From CBDHFQ01 sp965262565 (GTDB lineage Bacteria > Bacteroidota > Bacteroidia > J057), in the NCBI GenBank assembly GCA_965262565.1, contig CBDHFQ010000026.1, positions 186,001 through 250,000 of the forward strand: 64,000 nt of DNA. The letters are read 5' to 3'. The position numbers and the translations under genes are program-made. Shown here piece by piece: positions 26,682 to 35,053 of this stretch (within the stretch, counting starts at the first letter, position 1; the number at the start of each line of letters is the position of its first letter). Under the pieces are notes generated by a model. That model was given only the letters and a program-made list of their open reading frames with translations, did no database searches and was not told the DNA's origin.

Positions 26682-28061
26682 ATGAAATTCGACGCTATTA
26701 TCATTGGAACGGGTCAGGCAGGCGTTCCTTTAGCCCATGCATTAGCAGGTCAAGGATTATCGACTGCTGTCATCGAGAAAAAGTACTTCGGAGGTACCTG
26801 TGTAAATACCGGCTGTACTCCTACTAAAACCTATGTGGGAAGCGCCAGAAGAGCCTTCGCAGTGAATCGAAGTAAAGAGTTAGGGATTTCGATTGACGGG
26901 CAGTTGAAGGTCGATATGAAAACCATCAAAGCGAGAAAAGATGGCATCATCCTCACATCCAGAAAAGGGATAGAAACTTCCTTAGAAGAAAACGAACATA
27001 TAACCCTCTTTAAAGGCAAAGGTCACTTCATTGGCCCCCAAAAAATACAGGTAAACGGGAATACCTTAGAAGGAGATCGTATTTTTATCAATGTAGGAAC
27101 TCGGCCCCATATTCCCGCTAACTTCTTACACCAACCCTATCTTACCAATGAGGAGATGTTAGAACTTACCGAAATCCCCCAAAAGCTCTTGATTGTAGGA
27201 GGGAGCTATATCGGATTAGAATTTGCGCAAATCTTTCGACGTTTTGGAAGTGAAGTGTCGATTATAGAGAAAAATGATAGGCTTATTTCTCGGGAAGATC
27301 CAGATGTGTCAGCCGCTGTAAAGGAAATCCTGGAAAACGAAGATATAGAAATCCGCCTTAAAGCGAATTGTCTTAATAGTGAGTTGAAAGGAGATCATAT
27401 TAGCATTAATGTGGATTGTAAAGAAGGAGCTCCTACGATGAACGGAACTCATCTATTATTAGCTACCGGGCGAGTTCCGAATACGGATGATCTGGGATTG
27501 GAAGCTGCTGGAATTGAAGTGAATGAAAAAGGTTATATTTGGGTCAATGATCAATTAGAAACGAATGTGGAAGGAGTGTGGGCGTTGGGTGATTGTAATG
27601 GTAAAGGTGCATTTACTCACACTTCCTATAATGATTACGAAATAGTTGCTGCTAATTTATTTCATCATGGCCAACGAAAAGTATCTGACAGAATTCTCTC
27701 TTACGGATTATATATAGATCCTCCGCTGGGAAGAATCGGACTGACGGAAAAACAAATTCTGGAAAGTGGAATTAACGCTGGAATAGCAAAACGGCCAATG
27801 AATAGGATAGCCAGAGCTAAAGAAAAGGGAGAAATATTCGGCTTTATGAAGGTGCTGGTAGAACTAGAGACAGAGAAAATTTTGGGAGCCGCAGTATTAG
27901 GAGTAGGCGGTGATGAAGTAGTCCATAGCCTCCTTAATCTGATGTATACCGAATCCCCTTATTCATTAATCAACCGAACTGTTCCTATCCATCCTACAGT
28001 AAGTGAATTAATTCCTACAACGCTAGAAAACATTGAGCCACTGGAAGAGCTTTCTCAGTAA
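26682..28061 (+). CDS. FAD-dependent pyridine nucleotide-disulfide oxidoreductase (mercuric reductase/lipoamide dehydrogenase-like)
   Basis: 459 residues. Domains in order: FAD-binding Rossmann AIIIGTGQAGVPLAHALAGQ; redox disulfide GGTCVNTGCTPTK (two Cys four residues apart); NAD-binding LLIVGGSYIGLEFAQIFRRF; second FAD motif VWALGDCNGKGAFTH; and a dimerisation domain ending HPTVSELIPTTLENI, with the His acting as base in this superfamily. There is no N-terminal heavy-metal domain and no C-terminal Cys pair, so mercury reduction is unlikely. Substrate unknown. It closes the ferredoxin-TPR operon and stops 12 bases before a convergent gene. Confidence 0.9.
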   Translation: MKFDAIIIGTGQAGVPLAHALAGQGLSTAVIEKKYFGGTCVNTGCTPTKTYVGSARRAFAVNRSKELGISIDGQLKVDMKTIKARKDGIILTSRKGIETSLEENEHITLFKGKGHFIGPQKIQVNGNTLEGDRIFINVGTRPHIPANFLHQPYLTNEEMLELTEIPQKLLIVGGSYIGLEFAQIFRRFGSEVSIIEKNDRLISREDPDVSAAVKEILENEDIEIRLKANCLNSELKGDHISINVDCKEGAPTMNGTHLLLATGRVPNTDDLGLEAAGIEVNEKGYIWVNDQLETNVEGVWALGDCNGKGAFTHTSYNDYEIVAANLFHHGQRKVSDRILSYGLYIDPPLGRIGLTEKQILESGINAGIAKRPMNRIARAKEKGEIFGFMKVLVELETEKILGAAVLGVGGDEVVHSLLNLMYTESPYSLINRTVPIHPTVSELIPTTLENIEPLEELSQ

Positions 28062-28073
28062 GATATCAGCCTA

Positions 28074-29174
28074 TTATAGAGAGGTGTACCAATGATCCAG
28101 GTATTGAATTAACGCTTGCTTCTCCGGCGTATATCCCAGAGAAATGTAAGCAGCCGAATTAGCCATACCTAACACCAAAGAAGCTTCCGCCCCAAATTCT
28201 GCTAACATCCCAAAGCAAAATCCAGCATTTAAGTGGTCTCCAGCTCCTGTAAGTACTTTAGGTGATGCAACTAATTTTCCTTCTTGTCTGAAGCATCCCC
28301 GCTTGTCCACTAATAAGGCGCAATCAATAGGATGCACTAATAGCTGGTCTATTCTTAAGAAATTAAATAGCTCCTCAGAAATGCTCTCCAAGGATTTTCC
28401 TTCCTCAGATTGATCAAATAGAATTCTATACAATTGCTGCGCTTCGTTTTGATTAACGCCCAGGGTAGTGATTCCCACATCAGAAAACTGGCTAATAAAA
28501 GTGAGCAATTCACGCACACTCGAACCCGATTTTCGGGAAGGATCAGCTAAATCAAAAAAATAGTGCGTCTTTTTGTCACGGAGTTGTGGAAGTACTTTTA
28601 TGAGCATTCCACGGATCAATGCATTTATGTGATGTAGATTACTTAGCCCTACGAAAGCAACTAAATGCTGCTTATCGAGCAGAGAAACCCATTCTTCTTC
28701 TCCTATGGTAGACCGAAGATGTTCCCAGCTTAGCAACTCAAAGGGGCTTAGATCTGACATGATGAGTTTCCCATCATCAAATTCTAATGCTGTAGTATCT
28801 GCAGGTCGACCAAGAGAGTAAAGATGTGTAGCAATATGTTGAAAAAGAGGATGGATATCGGGAACTCCTAACATTCCCACACAAGTAGTTTGAAAGGCCA
28901 AAGCATGGAGGGAATTAGCCATAAGGGGAGCGTTTCCTCCTAATTTGACCGTTTGACTGACCACTTCTAGTTGCGCACTTTTCCCTGAAGCTAACGCAAT
29001 TTTTTGAGCGAAATCCGAAATAGTGGGAAAGTATTTTTTATTCTTCCCTTCTCGCTCTCTCACTACTTTCTTAATGGTGTCTATGTATCCATCTAGTCCC
29101 ACCAAGGCGGCAAAATCATAAGGTGTATGACTAAGCTTATCTATAAGGAATGGGATGATCTCTTTTTGGGTCAA
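28074..29174 (-). CDS. PfkB family carbohydrate kinase
   Basis: 366 residues. The C-terminal PfkB signature is VLTGAGDHLNAGFCFGM, with GAGD holding the catalytic Asp and anion hole. The N-terminal part has VGLDGYIDTIKKVV and KLGGNAPLMANSLHAL, equivalent to the GG-N substrate region of the family. It phosphorylates a sugar or sugar-like alcohol. It is the last of four minus-strand genes (dehydrogenase, isomerase, aldolase, kinase), 10 bases after deoC, so the kinase probably feeds a phosphorylated sugar to the aldolase. The substrate cannot be told from the sequence. Confidence 0.87.
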   Translation of the reverse strand: MTQKEIIPFLIDKLSHTPYDFAALVGLDGYIDTIKKVVREREGKNKKYFPTISDFAQKIALASGKSAQLEVVSQTVKLGGNAPLMANSLHALAFQTTCVGMLGVPDIHPLFQHIATHLYSLGRPADTTALEFDDGKLIMSDLSPFELLSWEHLRSTIGEEEWVSLLDKQHLVAFVGLSNLHHINALIRGMLIKVLPQLRDKKTHYFFDLADPSRKSGSSVRELLTFISQFSDVGITTLGVNQNEAQQLYRILFDQSEEGKSLESISEELFNFLRIDQLLVHPIDCALLVDKRGCFRQEGKLVASPKVLTGAGDHLNAGFCFGMLAEFGAEASLVLGMANSAAYISLGYTPEKQALIQYLDHWYTSL

Positions 29175-29184
29175 TATCTCTATG

Positions 29185-29931
29185 TTAATAGCCTTCTGTT
29201 TCTTCTACTTTCATATCTGTCAATTCACCACCATAGCGCTCTATGGCTGCTTTCATCATCGCTGCTGTAGCCGAAGCACCTATTCGACTTACTCCTAAGG
29301 CTCGGACTTTTAGCATGTCATCCAGTGTCCTCACCCCTCCGGCAGCCTTCACTTGAACATTTGGATCCGTATGAGCCCGCATTAATTTTAAATCGTGCTC
29401 TGTAGCCCCTTGATAGCCATACTTTCCATCACTTCCCTTAACCATTCCATATCCTGTAGAAGTTTTTACAAAATCGACGTTTAGCTCACTACAGATTTTA
29501 CAAAGACCTATTTTGAATTTGTCTTCAGGCAAAAAATCGTTTTCAAAAATCACTTTTAGGATAGCTTTATGTCGACGACATTCCTCCAATACAGCTGAAA
29601 TTTCTTCTTTGATATAACCCCAATCTTCGCCAAGTACTCGACCAATATTAACAACCATATCAATTTCTACCGCACCATCTTTACAAGCCTGTTCAGTTTC
29701 GGCTACTTTGATAGCAATGGTACTGTTCCCTTGAGGGAAACCAATAACAGTACCTACTAATACATCGGAATCTTTTAGCCACTCGACAGCCTGTTTGACA
29801 GCATAAGGTTTAATACACACAGATGCCACCCCATAATGCTTGGCTAACTCACATCCGGCTTTAAGATCTTGATCTGTCATTGTAGGATGTAACAATGAAT
29901 GATCGATCATTTTTGCTAGTTCTTTGACCAT
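29185..29931 (-). CDS. deoC: Deoxyribose-phosphate aldolase
   Basis: 248 residues. It cleaves 2-deoxyribose 5-phosphate to glyceraldehyde 3-phosphate and acetaldehyde through a Schiff base. Key pieces: MIDHSLLHPTMTDQDLKAGC, SVCIKPYAV, TVIGFPQGNS, EIDMVVNIG, the Schiff-base lysine in VDFVKTSTGYG, and the second lysine in QVKAAGGVRTLDDM. Length is normal. It lies 10 bases upstream of the PfkB kinase gene and 65 bases downstream of the isomerase gene. Together they suggest catabolism of a deoxysugar or related compound. Confidence 0.95.
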   Translation of the reverse strand: MVKELAKMIDHSLLHPTMTDQDLKAGCELAKHYGVASVCIKPYAVKQAVEWLKDSDVLVGTVIGFPQGNSTIAIKVAETEQACKDGAVEIDMVVNIGRVLGEDWGYIKEEISAVLEECRRHKAILKVIFENDFLPEDKFKIGLCKICSELNVDFVKTSTGYGMVKGSDGKYGYQGATEHDLKLMRAHTDPNVQVKAAGGVRTLDDMLKVRALGVSRIGASATAAMMKAAIERYGGELTDMKVEETEGY

Positions 29932-29996
29932 ATTTCAGTTGTTTGACGGTGCTTTTTTTAGAATAAAGGATTGAATAACTATATACATGAGAAGCA

Positions 29997-30917
29997 TTAA
30001 CGTTTGGGAACAAATTGCCTTAGATAAGTATGGCTTTGAACTAGTGCCAACTTCCTTTTTTCCAGCGTTCCCTCATAGGCTCTATCTTCTACTTCCACAC
30101 ATACCGGCCCATCATATCCTACACTGGTGAGCGTAGAAAAAAACGACCCCCAATTTACATTGCCTAAGCCGGGAAGTTTTGGAGTGTGCCATTGGTTTGG
30201 TGGAGCAGTAATTCCTACCTGATTAAGCTTATGAACATCAATCCTTACATCTTTAGCATGCACATGAACCAGACGATCGGAAAAATCTCTTATGGGTGCT
30301 AAATAATCCATATGCTGCCAGATCATATGCGATGGATCATAATTGAGCCCGAAATTTGTATTGGGGATTGCATCAAACATCTTGTTCCAAACAGATGGAC
30401 TAATCGCCAGATTTTTTCCCCCAGGCCATTCATCATAGGTAAATAACATCGGGCAATTTTCTATCCCAACTTTTACCTGCTTACCTTCTGCATATTGGAT
30501 GATGTCGGGCCATACTTCTAAAAATCTTGGCCAGTTATCTTCGATAGATATTTGATGATTCCTCCCAATAAAAGAGTTCATGCGCCGGATTCCCAACTCA
30601 CTAGCAGCGTCTATCACCTTTTTTATGTGTTGGTGATAAACAGCTCCTTCTTCTTTATCCGCGACCAAAGGATTCGGATAATATCCTAAAGCACTGATTT
30701 CTACTCCATATTTATCTGTCAATCCCAAGATCTCTTTGGCATTTTCTTCAGAGAAATCAGTAACATCAATATGAGTGACACCTGCATACCTTCTTTCAGC
30801 CTTCCCTTTTGGCCAACACATAACTTCTACACAATCGAAACCTACTTCGGAAGCGAATGATAATACTTCTTCGAACGATAATTCAGGTAAAATAGCAGAT
30901 ACGAAGCCTAGTTGCAT
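29997..30917 (-). CDS. Sugar phosphate isomerase/epimerase (xylose isomerase-like TIM barrel)
   Basis: 306 residues. The family metal-binding pattern is visible: KVGIENCPMLFTYDEWPGG (Glu), NYDPSHMIWQHMDYLA (Asp, His), LVHVHAKDVRID (His, Asp) and a C-terminal Glu in CVEVEDRAY. It begins MQLGFVSAILPELSFEEVLS, as usual for these enzymes. It lies 31 bases downstream of the Gfo/Idh/MocA gene, a pairing common in inositol, rhamnose and keto-sugar pathways. It probably isomerises or epimerises the oxidised sugar made by the dehydrogenase; the exact substrate is unknown. Confidence 0.9.
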   Translation of the reverse strand: MQLGFVSAILPELSFEEVLSFASEVGFDCVEVMCWPKGKAERRYAGVTHIDVTDFSEENAKEILGLTDKYGVEISALGYYPNPLVADKEEGAVYHQHIKKVIDAASELGIRRMNSFIGRNHQISIEDNWPRFLEVWPDIIQYAEGKQVKVGIENCPMLFTYDEWPGGKNLAISPSVWNKMFDAIPNTNFGLNYDPSHMIWQHMDYLAPIRDFSDRLVHVHAKDVRIDVHKLNQVGITAPPNQWHTPKLPGLGNVNWGSFFSTLTSVGYDGPVCVEVEDRAYEGTLEKRKLALVQSHTYLRQFVPKR

Positions 30918-30948
30918 GATCGATATGGATTAATTTATGTCTATGTTG

Positions 30949-32109
30949 TTATAGATATACCCATCTTTCCTCTAAATGGCTTTTTAAAATAGCTTCACAT
31001 AACAACACTTCTTTATGTCCGTCTTCAAAAGTAGGGTATAGATCCTTTCTTGGTCGATGTTGTCCAGAAATTGCATTATAAAAGGCTCTGAAACATTGTT
31101 TAAAAGTATCCGGAAAACCTTCATTATGCCCCCCTGGATAGTTAATAAAAGTAGTAGCCAATGTTCCTTGTAGAGATGCATCCTTCAACATGATCTCATT
31201 AGCCTTATCCCTGTAACCTATCCAAAGTTCATTAGGTCTCTCACTATTCCAACTTAATGCTTCCTTTTCTGCTGAAATTTCATAACGTAGGCAATTTTTT
31301 CGTCCTGCGGTTACCTGCGAAACCCATAATTGTCCCCGTCCCCCTTCACGAAAGCGAAATAGAATACTTCCTGCATCTTCTGTATTTATTAGCGTTTCCT
31401 CCACTTCTTGCTTCTCCGGTTCTTGGCCTGAAAATGTCTTGATTTCACCTTTGGGCCGTTTTCTCTTCCTATGAACAATATGTAGATCAGCAAAAACAGC
31501 TTCCACAGTCAATCCCGTAATAAACTGAATTACATCCATCCAGTGCGTACCTATATCTGCTACTGCCCTTAAAGCACCTCCTTTATCAGACAAAACCCGC
31601 CAGTTATAATCCGTATCGTATAACAGCCAATCCTGTACATAACTTCCTACGATAGAATAAATCTTTCCTATTTCTCCCTGGCTTATTCGCTGTTTTACTT
31701 CTAGATTTAATGGATAAAATCGGATATTATACGTAACTCCTGCTACTAGCCCACTGGAAAGTGCTAATTCTACCAACTCTCCTGACTCCCGGGAATTCAT
31801 GGCCAAGGGTTTTTCTACCATCACATGTTTTCCAGCCTCCAGAACCTTTTTTGCCATTTCATAATGGTGCACATTAGGAACAGTGATGTGCACTACATCT
31901 ATTCGCTGGTCATTGAGAATCTCTCCTAAGGAGGCATAAGCCCTTTCCAAGCCTAATGAAGACTGTGCTTCTTCTGATTTTTCCATCGAACTACCCAAAA
32001 TCCCTCTTACACGCACTCCCAATCTCCTGAGCGCCTCTACATGAACAGGCCCTATAAATCCCGTTCCGACCACAGCAGCATAAAACTGATCATAATTATA
32101 CATCGACAT
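30949..32109 (-). CDS. Gfo/Idh/MocA family NAD(P)-dependent oxidoreductase
   Basis: 386 residues. N-terminal Rossmann fold AVVGTGFIGPVHVEALRRLG, then VHITVPNVHHYEMAKKVLEA and the family motif GKHVMVEKPLAM with the catalytic Lys. The C-terminal alpha/beta domain has VADIGTHWMDVIQFITG with the conserved Asp and His. It oxidises a sugar or cyclitol. It is the first gene of the four-gene minus-strand catabolic unit. An intrinsic terminator (32171-32201) separates it from the rqcH transcript upstream. Confidence 0.92.
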   Translation of the reverse strand: MSMYNYDQFYAAVVGTGFIGPVHVEALRRLGVRVRGILGSSMEKSEEAQSSLGLERAYASLGEILNDQRIDVVHITVPNVHHYEMAKKVLEAGKHVMVEKPLAMNSRESGELVELALSSGLVAGVTYNIRFYPLNLEVKQRISQGEIGKIYSIVGSYVQDWLLYDTDYNWRVLSDKGGALRAVADIGTHWMDVIQFITGLTVEAVFADLHIVHRKRKRPKGEIKTFSGQEPEKQEVEETLINTEDAGSILFRFREGGRGQLWVSQVTAGRKNCLRYEISAEKEALSWNSERPNELWIGYRDKANEIMLKDASLQGTLATTFINYPGGHNEGFPDTFKQCFRAFYNAISGQHRPRKDLYPTFEDGHKEVLLCEAILKSHLEERWVYL

Positions 32110-32170
32110 TTAATTGTAGCATGACTATCAAGAAATGGGCAAACCAAATTAGCACCTTAACGAAAATAGC

Positions 32171-32201
32171 AAAAAAAATCAGGTGCTAACACAAAGCACC
32201 T
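32171..32201 (-). terminator. Intrinsic terminator after rqcH and the sulfatase fragment
   Basis: AGGTGCT (32181-32187) and AGCACCT (32195-32201) form a 7-bp stem with a 7-base loop. On the minus strand it is followed by GATTTTTTTT, a strong U tract. It ends the transcript that carries rqcH and the small sulfatase-like frame, and insulates the sugar operon. Confidence 0.88.
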
Positions 32202-32233
32202 AAAAATTTCGTTTAGCTGAAATATGTTAAGCT

Positions 32234-32434
32234 TTACTGATTTTTTTTCTTTGGTAGAACCAAATGTGAAGTGGCCCATTGATTCCAGGACTCATTTACC
32301 AGTTCGGGATAATTGCTAGCTATATTGTGTTGTTCAGTCCTGTCCGTTTCAAGGTGATATAATTCCCACTCCTCCTGGCCCAATTGTTTCAAAGCCTTCC
32401 ATTTACCTTTACGTATAGCATAAGGCTTATTCAC
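32234..32434 (-). pseudogene. C-terminal fragment of an arylsulfatase, overlapping the rqcH stop codon
   Basis: 66 codons from a GTG. AIRKGKWKALKQL, EEWELYHLETDRTEQHNIAS and WNQWATSHLVLP correspond to the last part of type I sulfatases (RxGKWK, W-E-LYDLExDRTE-xNLA, W-x-xWA). Everything before this is absent, including the C/S-x-P-x-R formylglycine motif, so it cannot be an active sulfatase. In this frame upstream there is a stop within about 12 codons, inside rqcH. The GTG overlaps the rqcH stop as GTGA, which could permit coupled translation. It is most simply a remnant of a sulfatase gene lost by deletion; a retained small protein is possible. Confidence 0.72.
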
Positions 32435-34017
32435 TTCCGAACCGGCTCCACCATAATGACATCTTCCTTAGCCACTACTACTAATCCAGGTGGATCTCCT
32501 TTTCTTTTCCGAATGTATTTTCTAGGAGTATAAAGTACGGGGACTAAGGTATCAGTCTTTCTTTTGGAGTAATATGCTGCCAGTTGAGCGGCATATTCAA
32601 GCACAGGAGTAGGAATGGACTGACCAGACTTACTCCTGATAATTACATGAGAACCTGGAACATCCTTAACGTGTAACCATAAATCATTTTTATGGGCAAA
32701 CTTAAAACTCAACTCATCATTATTCCTGGCATTTTTACCTACAAAAATATCAAACCCCTGTTTCTTGTAATGGTGATAAGGATATTTTTTTATTTCCGCT
32801 TGTTCTTTCTCAGTTTGTTTGAATAATTTTTTGATGGTTTGGATAGCTTCAGCATCAAATCCAGCTGGAGTTAGGGGGAGCTTTTCAGGTGGAATCAGTG
32901 TTTGAAACCGCTCCAGTTCCAATTCCGCTTCTACTAACCTTTGCTCAATATCTTCTAACTGATCCTGTAAATACGCTAATTGAATTTTATGCCTCTTGTG
33001 TTTATCGTAGTAAATTTTGGCATTCTCCTGAGGATTTAGATTGGGTTTCAGTTTTATTTTCAACGTTCCTTCGCAAAAAAAATCTTCCACCTTAACTGAT
33101 TTAGTCCCTGGCTCTATATTGTGAAGATTCGCCATAATCAAATGTCCTATTTCTTCAGGATTTCGTTCTACTTCCAACTGCTTCTTATTTGCCCCATAAC
33201 TGCTATATAATTTTTGAAGCTTTTGGACCGGTTGGGCAATTTCCTTTTCTAATGCTCTGTACCTCTCTCTGTAGGATTGATAAGTAAAATGTAACCTCAA
33301 GTGATCCCAAAGTGCCTTTCGAATACCTTTCACCCGAATATATGAATAGCCATCTGTAGGTTTAAATAGAAGGAACCTTATCTTTTTAGGTTCATGAACA
33401 ATGTAAAAATTATCCTCCTCCACCTCCTTCATTGTTAGCTCATAAGCCTCCTGAAAACTATTTCCTTCCAGCATGATGGAGGAAATTTTAGCAGCAAACT
33501 GCTTTTCGTAAATGGAGGAAATATTCCTTAAAGTATCCAGTACTTTCAGTTGATTAGCTTCAGGATGTTGTAAGTCTATGAGTTGAGCCTGAAACTTGCC
33601 TTCTTCTTCTGTATATTGGTAATCTCCTTCTTGCTCTTGATTAAACAGGTCAATGATCCGGTCGGATTTCCTTAGTAATACATTTGCTGCTATTCCATGT
33701 AATTTAAAAATCAATTGATAATTCTCTTCTAACTCCAGAATCATCACGCGTTCGAATGGAACTACTCTGGCTTTCAAAAATGCTAAGCCTTCAATCTCCT
33801 CAAATAGCGCTGCTACATTTTTTCTCGCTTTAGCAAATTGATCGACAGGGACAAAATAGGTGAGGGGAGTTCTACAGCCTACTCTCAAAATAATCGTTTC
33901 CAGATTAATGACCAATTCATTTTTATTTTGTGAAATACACTCCTCTATCCGAGCCCCCTGATGGTTCCGATTAAGCCATTTAGCTATATGTAACAGGGCA
34001 TAATAGTGGAAATGCAT
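32431..34017 (-). CDS. rqcH: NFACT-family ribosome quality control protein (RqcH/Tae2-like)
   Basis: 528 residues. An NFACT-N domain (MHFHYYALLHIAKWLNRNHQ, then LRVGCRTPLTYFVPVDQF), a coiled-coil middle (about 270-390, ERYRALEKEIAQPVQKLQKL) and a C-terminal NFACT-R domain (DIFVGKNARNNDELSFKFAH, then NDLWLHVKDVPGSHVIIRSK). The protein binds stalled 50S-peptidyl-tRNA complexes; in Bacillus the homologue adds alanine tails. The family's length and domain order are kept, but the canonical N-terminal start differs from Bacillus RqcH, so alanine tailing is not certain here. The stop overlaps a sulfatase fragment; tsaB is divergent upstream. Confidence 0.88.
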   Translation of the reverse strand: MHFHYYALLHIAKWLNRNHQGARIEECISQNKNELVINLETIILRVGCRTPLTYFVPVDQFAKARKNVAALFEEIEGLAFLKARVVPFERVMILELEENYQLIFKLHGIAANVLLRKSDRIIDLFNQEQEGDYQYTEEEGKFQAQLIDLQHPEANQLKVLDTLRNISSIYEKQFAAKISSIMLEGNSFQEAYELTMKEVEEDNFYIVHEPKKIRFLLFKPTDGYSYIRVKGIRKALWDHLRLHFTYQSYRERYRALEKEIAQPVQKLQKLYSSYGANKKQLEVERNPEEIGHLIMANLHNIEPGTKSVKVEDFFCEGTLKIKLKPNLNPQENAKIYYDKHKRHKIQLAYLQDQLEDIEQRLVEAELELERFQTLIPPEKLPLTPAGFDAEAIQTIKKLFKQTEKEQAEIKKYPYHHYKKQGFDIFVGKNARNNDELSFKFAHKNDLWLHVKDVPGSHVIIRSKSGQSIPTPVLEYAAQLAAYYSKRKTDTLVPVLYTPRKYIRKRKGDPPGLVVVAKEDVIMVEPVRK

Positions 34018-34316
34018 AAAATTCCTTATTTATTTTTTAGTTTGAGCGCTAATCATAATTAATCAACCAGAAACATGGCCCAATGATATTACAAGTAAGA
34101 TATTTTCACATTGGCACAATACCTATAATTAACGTTCTATCCACAAATACCATAACAATATTCATTTCTTCACTATTCAAAAAGCCTGATTTCACCTTAT
34201 ACCTACTAATCAGCAACATCCAAAGCATTATCTTGTTGGCTTCTGACCTAAAAGAACCATTAGATCGATGTAGTAAAAAAAATTAATCACATTCTGGATC
34301 CATTTTTATTTAACAC
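34018..34316. other. 299-bp divergent intergenic region between rqcH and tsaB
   Basis: AT-rich. It must hold the rqcH (minus) and tsaB (plus) promoters, but no exact TAnnTTTG element is seen. A 67-codon frame on the plus strand (34083-34286) encodes a hydrophobic, Ser/Ile-rich peptide with no start context, and I judge it non-coding. Confidence 0.5.
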
Positions 34317-35039
34317 ATGGCTAATTCTGATAAACATACAAATTCGAGCACTATCCTGGCGATAGAGACTGCTACTATGGTGGGATCTATAGCCATCTAT
34401 AAAGATGATAAAATCCTAGGAATGCTAGAGATTCACCAGGAAAAAACCCATGCTCAATTGTTAATGCCTATGATCAGAGCTTTATTAGATATGTTAGAAT
34501 TAACCTCTGATACCCTTTCAGCTATAGCTGTCAGTAAAGGTCCCGGATCTTATACTGGTTTGCGTGTAGGGGTAAGTACGGCGAAAGGACTTTGTATGGC
34601 ATTGGGAAAACCACTGATGGCATTTGGAAGCCTTGAAGCGCTGGCATTTCAGGTGAAGACGATCGCTTCTGGATTAAATGCTTGGATTTGTCCCATGATA
34701 GATGCGAGGAGAATGGAAGTATATTGTGATATCTTTGATGCAGAAATCAATTCTCAAAGAGGTATCCAGGCCAATATTATTGATGAACAGTCATTCAACG
34801 TTTTTCTTGCCCAACGACCATTGATATTTATAGGAAATGGAGCCTTAAAAAGTGAAACTGTGCTGGGGTCTCATCCTAATTCTATATTCCTATCAGAGGT
34901 TCATTCTTCTGCTAAGCATATCGGTAAATTTTTATGTGCTCTTTATCAAGAGAGTACATTCGAAGATCTCGTCACATTTGAGCCTTATTATTTGAAAGAC
35001 TTTGTTGCGACCAAGCCCAAAAATAAATTCAACTTGTAA
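34317..35039 (+). CDS. tsaB: TsaB subunit of the tRNA threonylcarbamoyladenosine (t6A) complex
   Basis: 240 residues with an ASKHA fold: TILAIETATMVGSIAIYKDD, KTHAQLLMPMIRALLDM and the signature VSKGPGSYTGLRVGVSTAKG, with a truncated C-terminal half lacking the TsaD metal ligands. TsaB partners TsaD and TsaE to modify A37 of ANN-reading tRNAs. The start used gives a short hydrophilic extension (ANSDKHTNSS). It lies about 300 bases from the divergent rqcH and 14 bases from a convergent methyltransferase gene. Confidence 0.93.
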   Translation: MANSDKHTNSSTILAIETATMVGSIAIYKDDKILGMLEIHQEKTHAQLLMPMIRALLDMLELTSDTLSAIAVSKGPGSYTGLRVGVSTAKGLCMALGKPLMAFGSLEALAFQVKTIASGLNAWICPMIDARRMEVYCDIFDAEINSQRGIQANIIDEQSFNVFLAQRPLIFIGNGALKSETVLGSHPNSIFLSEVHSSAKHIGKFLCALYQESTFEDLVTFEPYYLKDFVATKPKNKFNL

Positions 35040-35053
35040 CTTACATTGATCCA

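Noticed and set aside
26682..28061. Mercuric reductase as a functional call
   Set aside because: The N-terminal heavy-metal domain and C-terminal Cys pair needed for Hg(II) are missing, and no mer genes are near.
34083..34286. 67-codon open frame between rqcH and tsaB
   Set aside because: Hydrophobic low-complexity translation, no family resemblance and no start context; the region is better explained as a promoter spacer.
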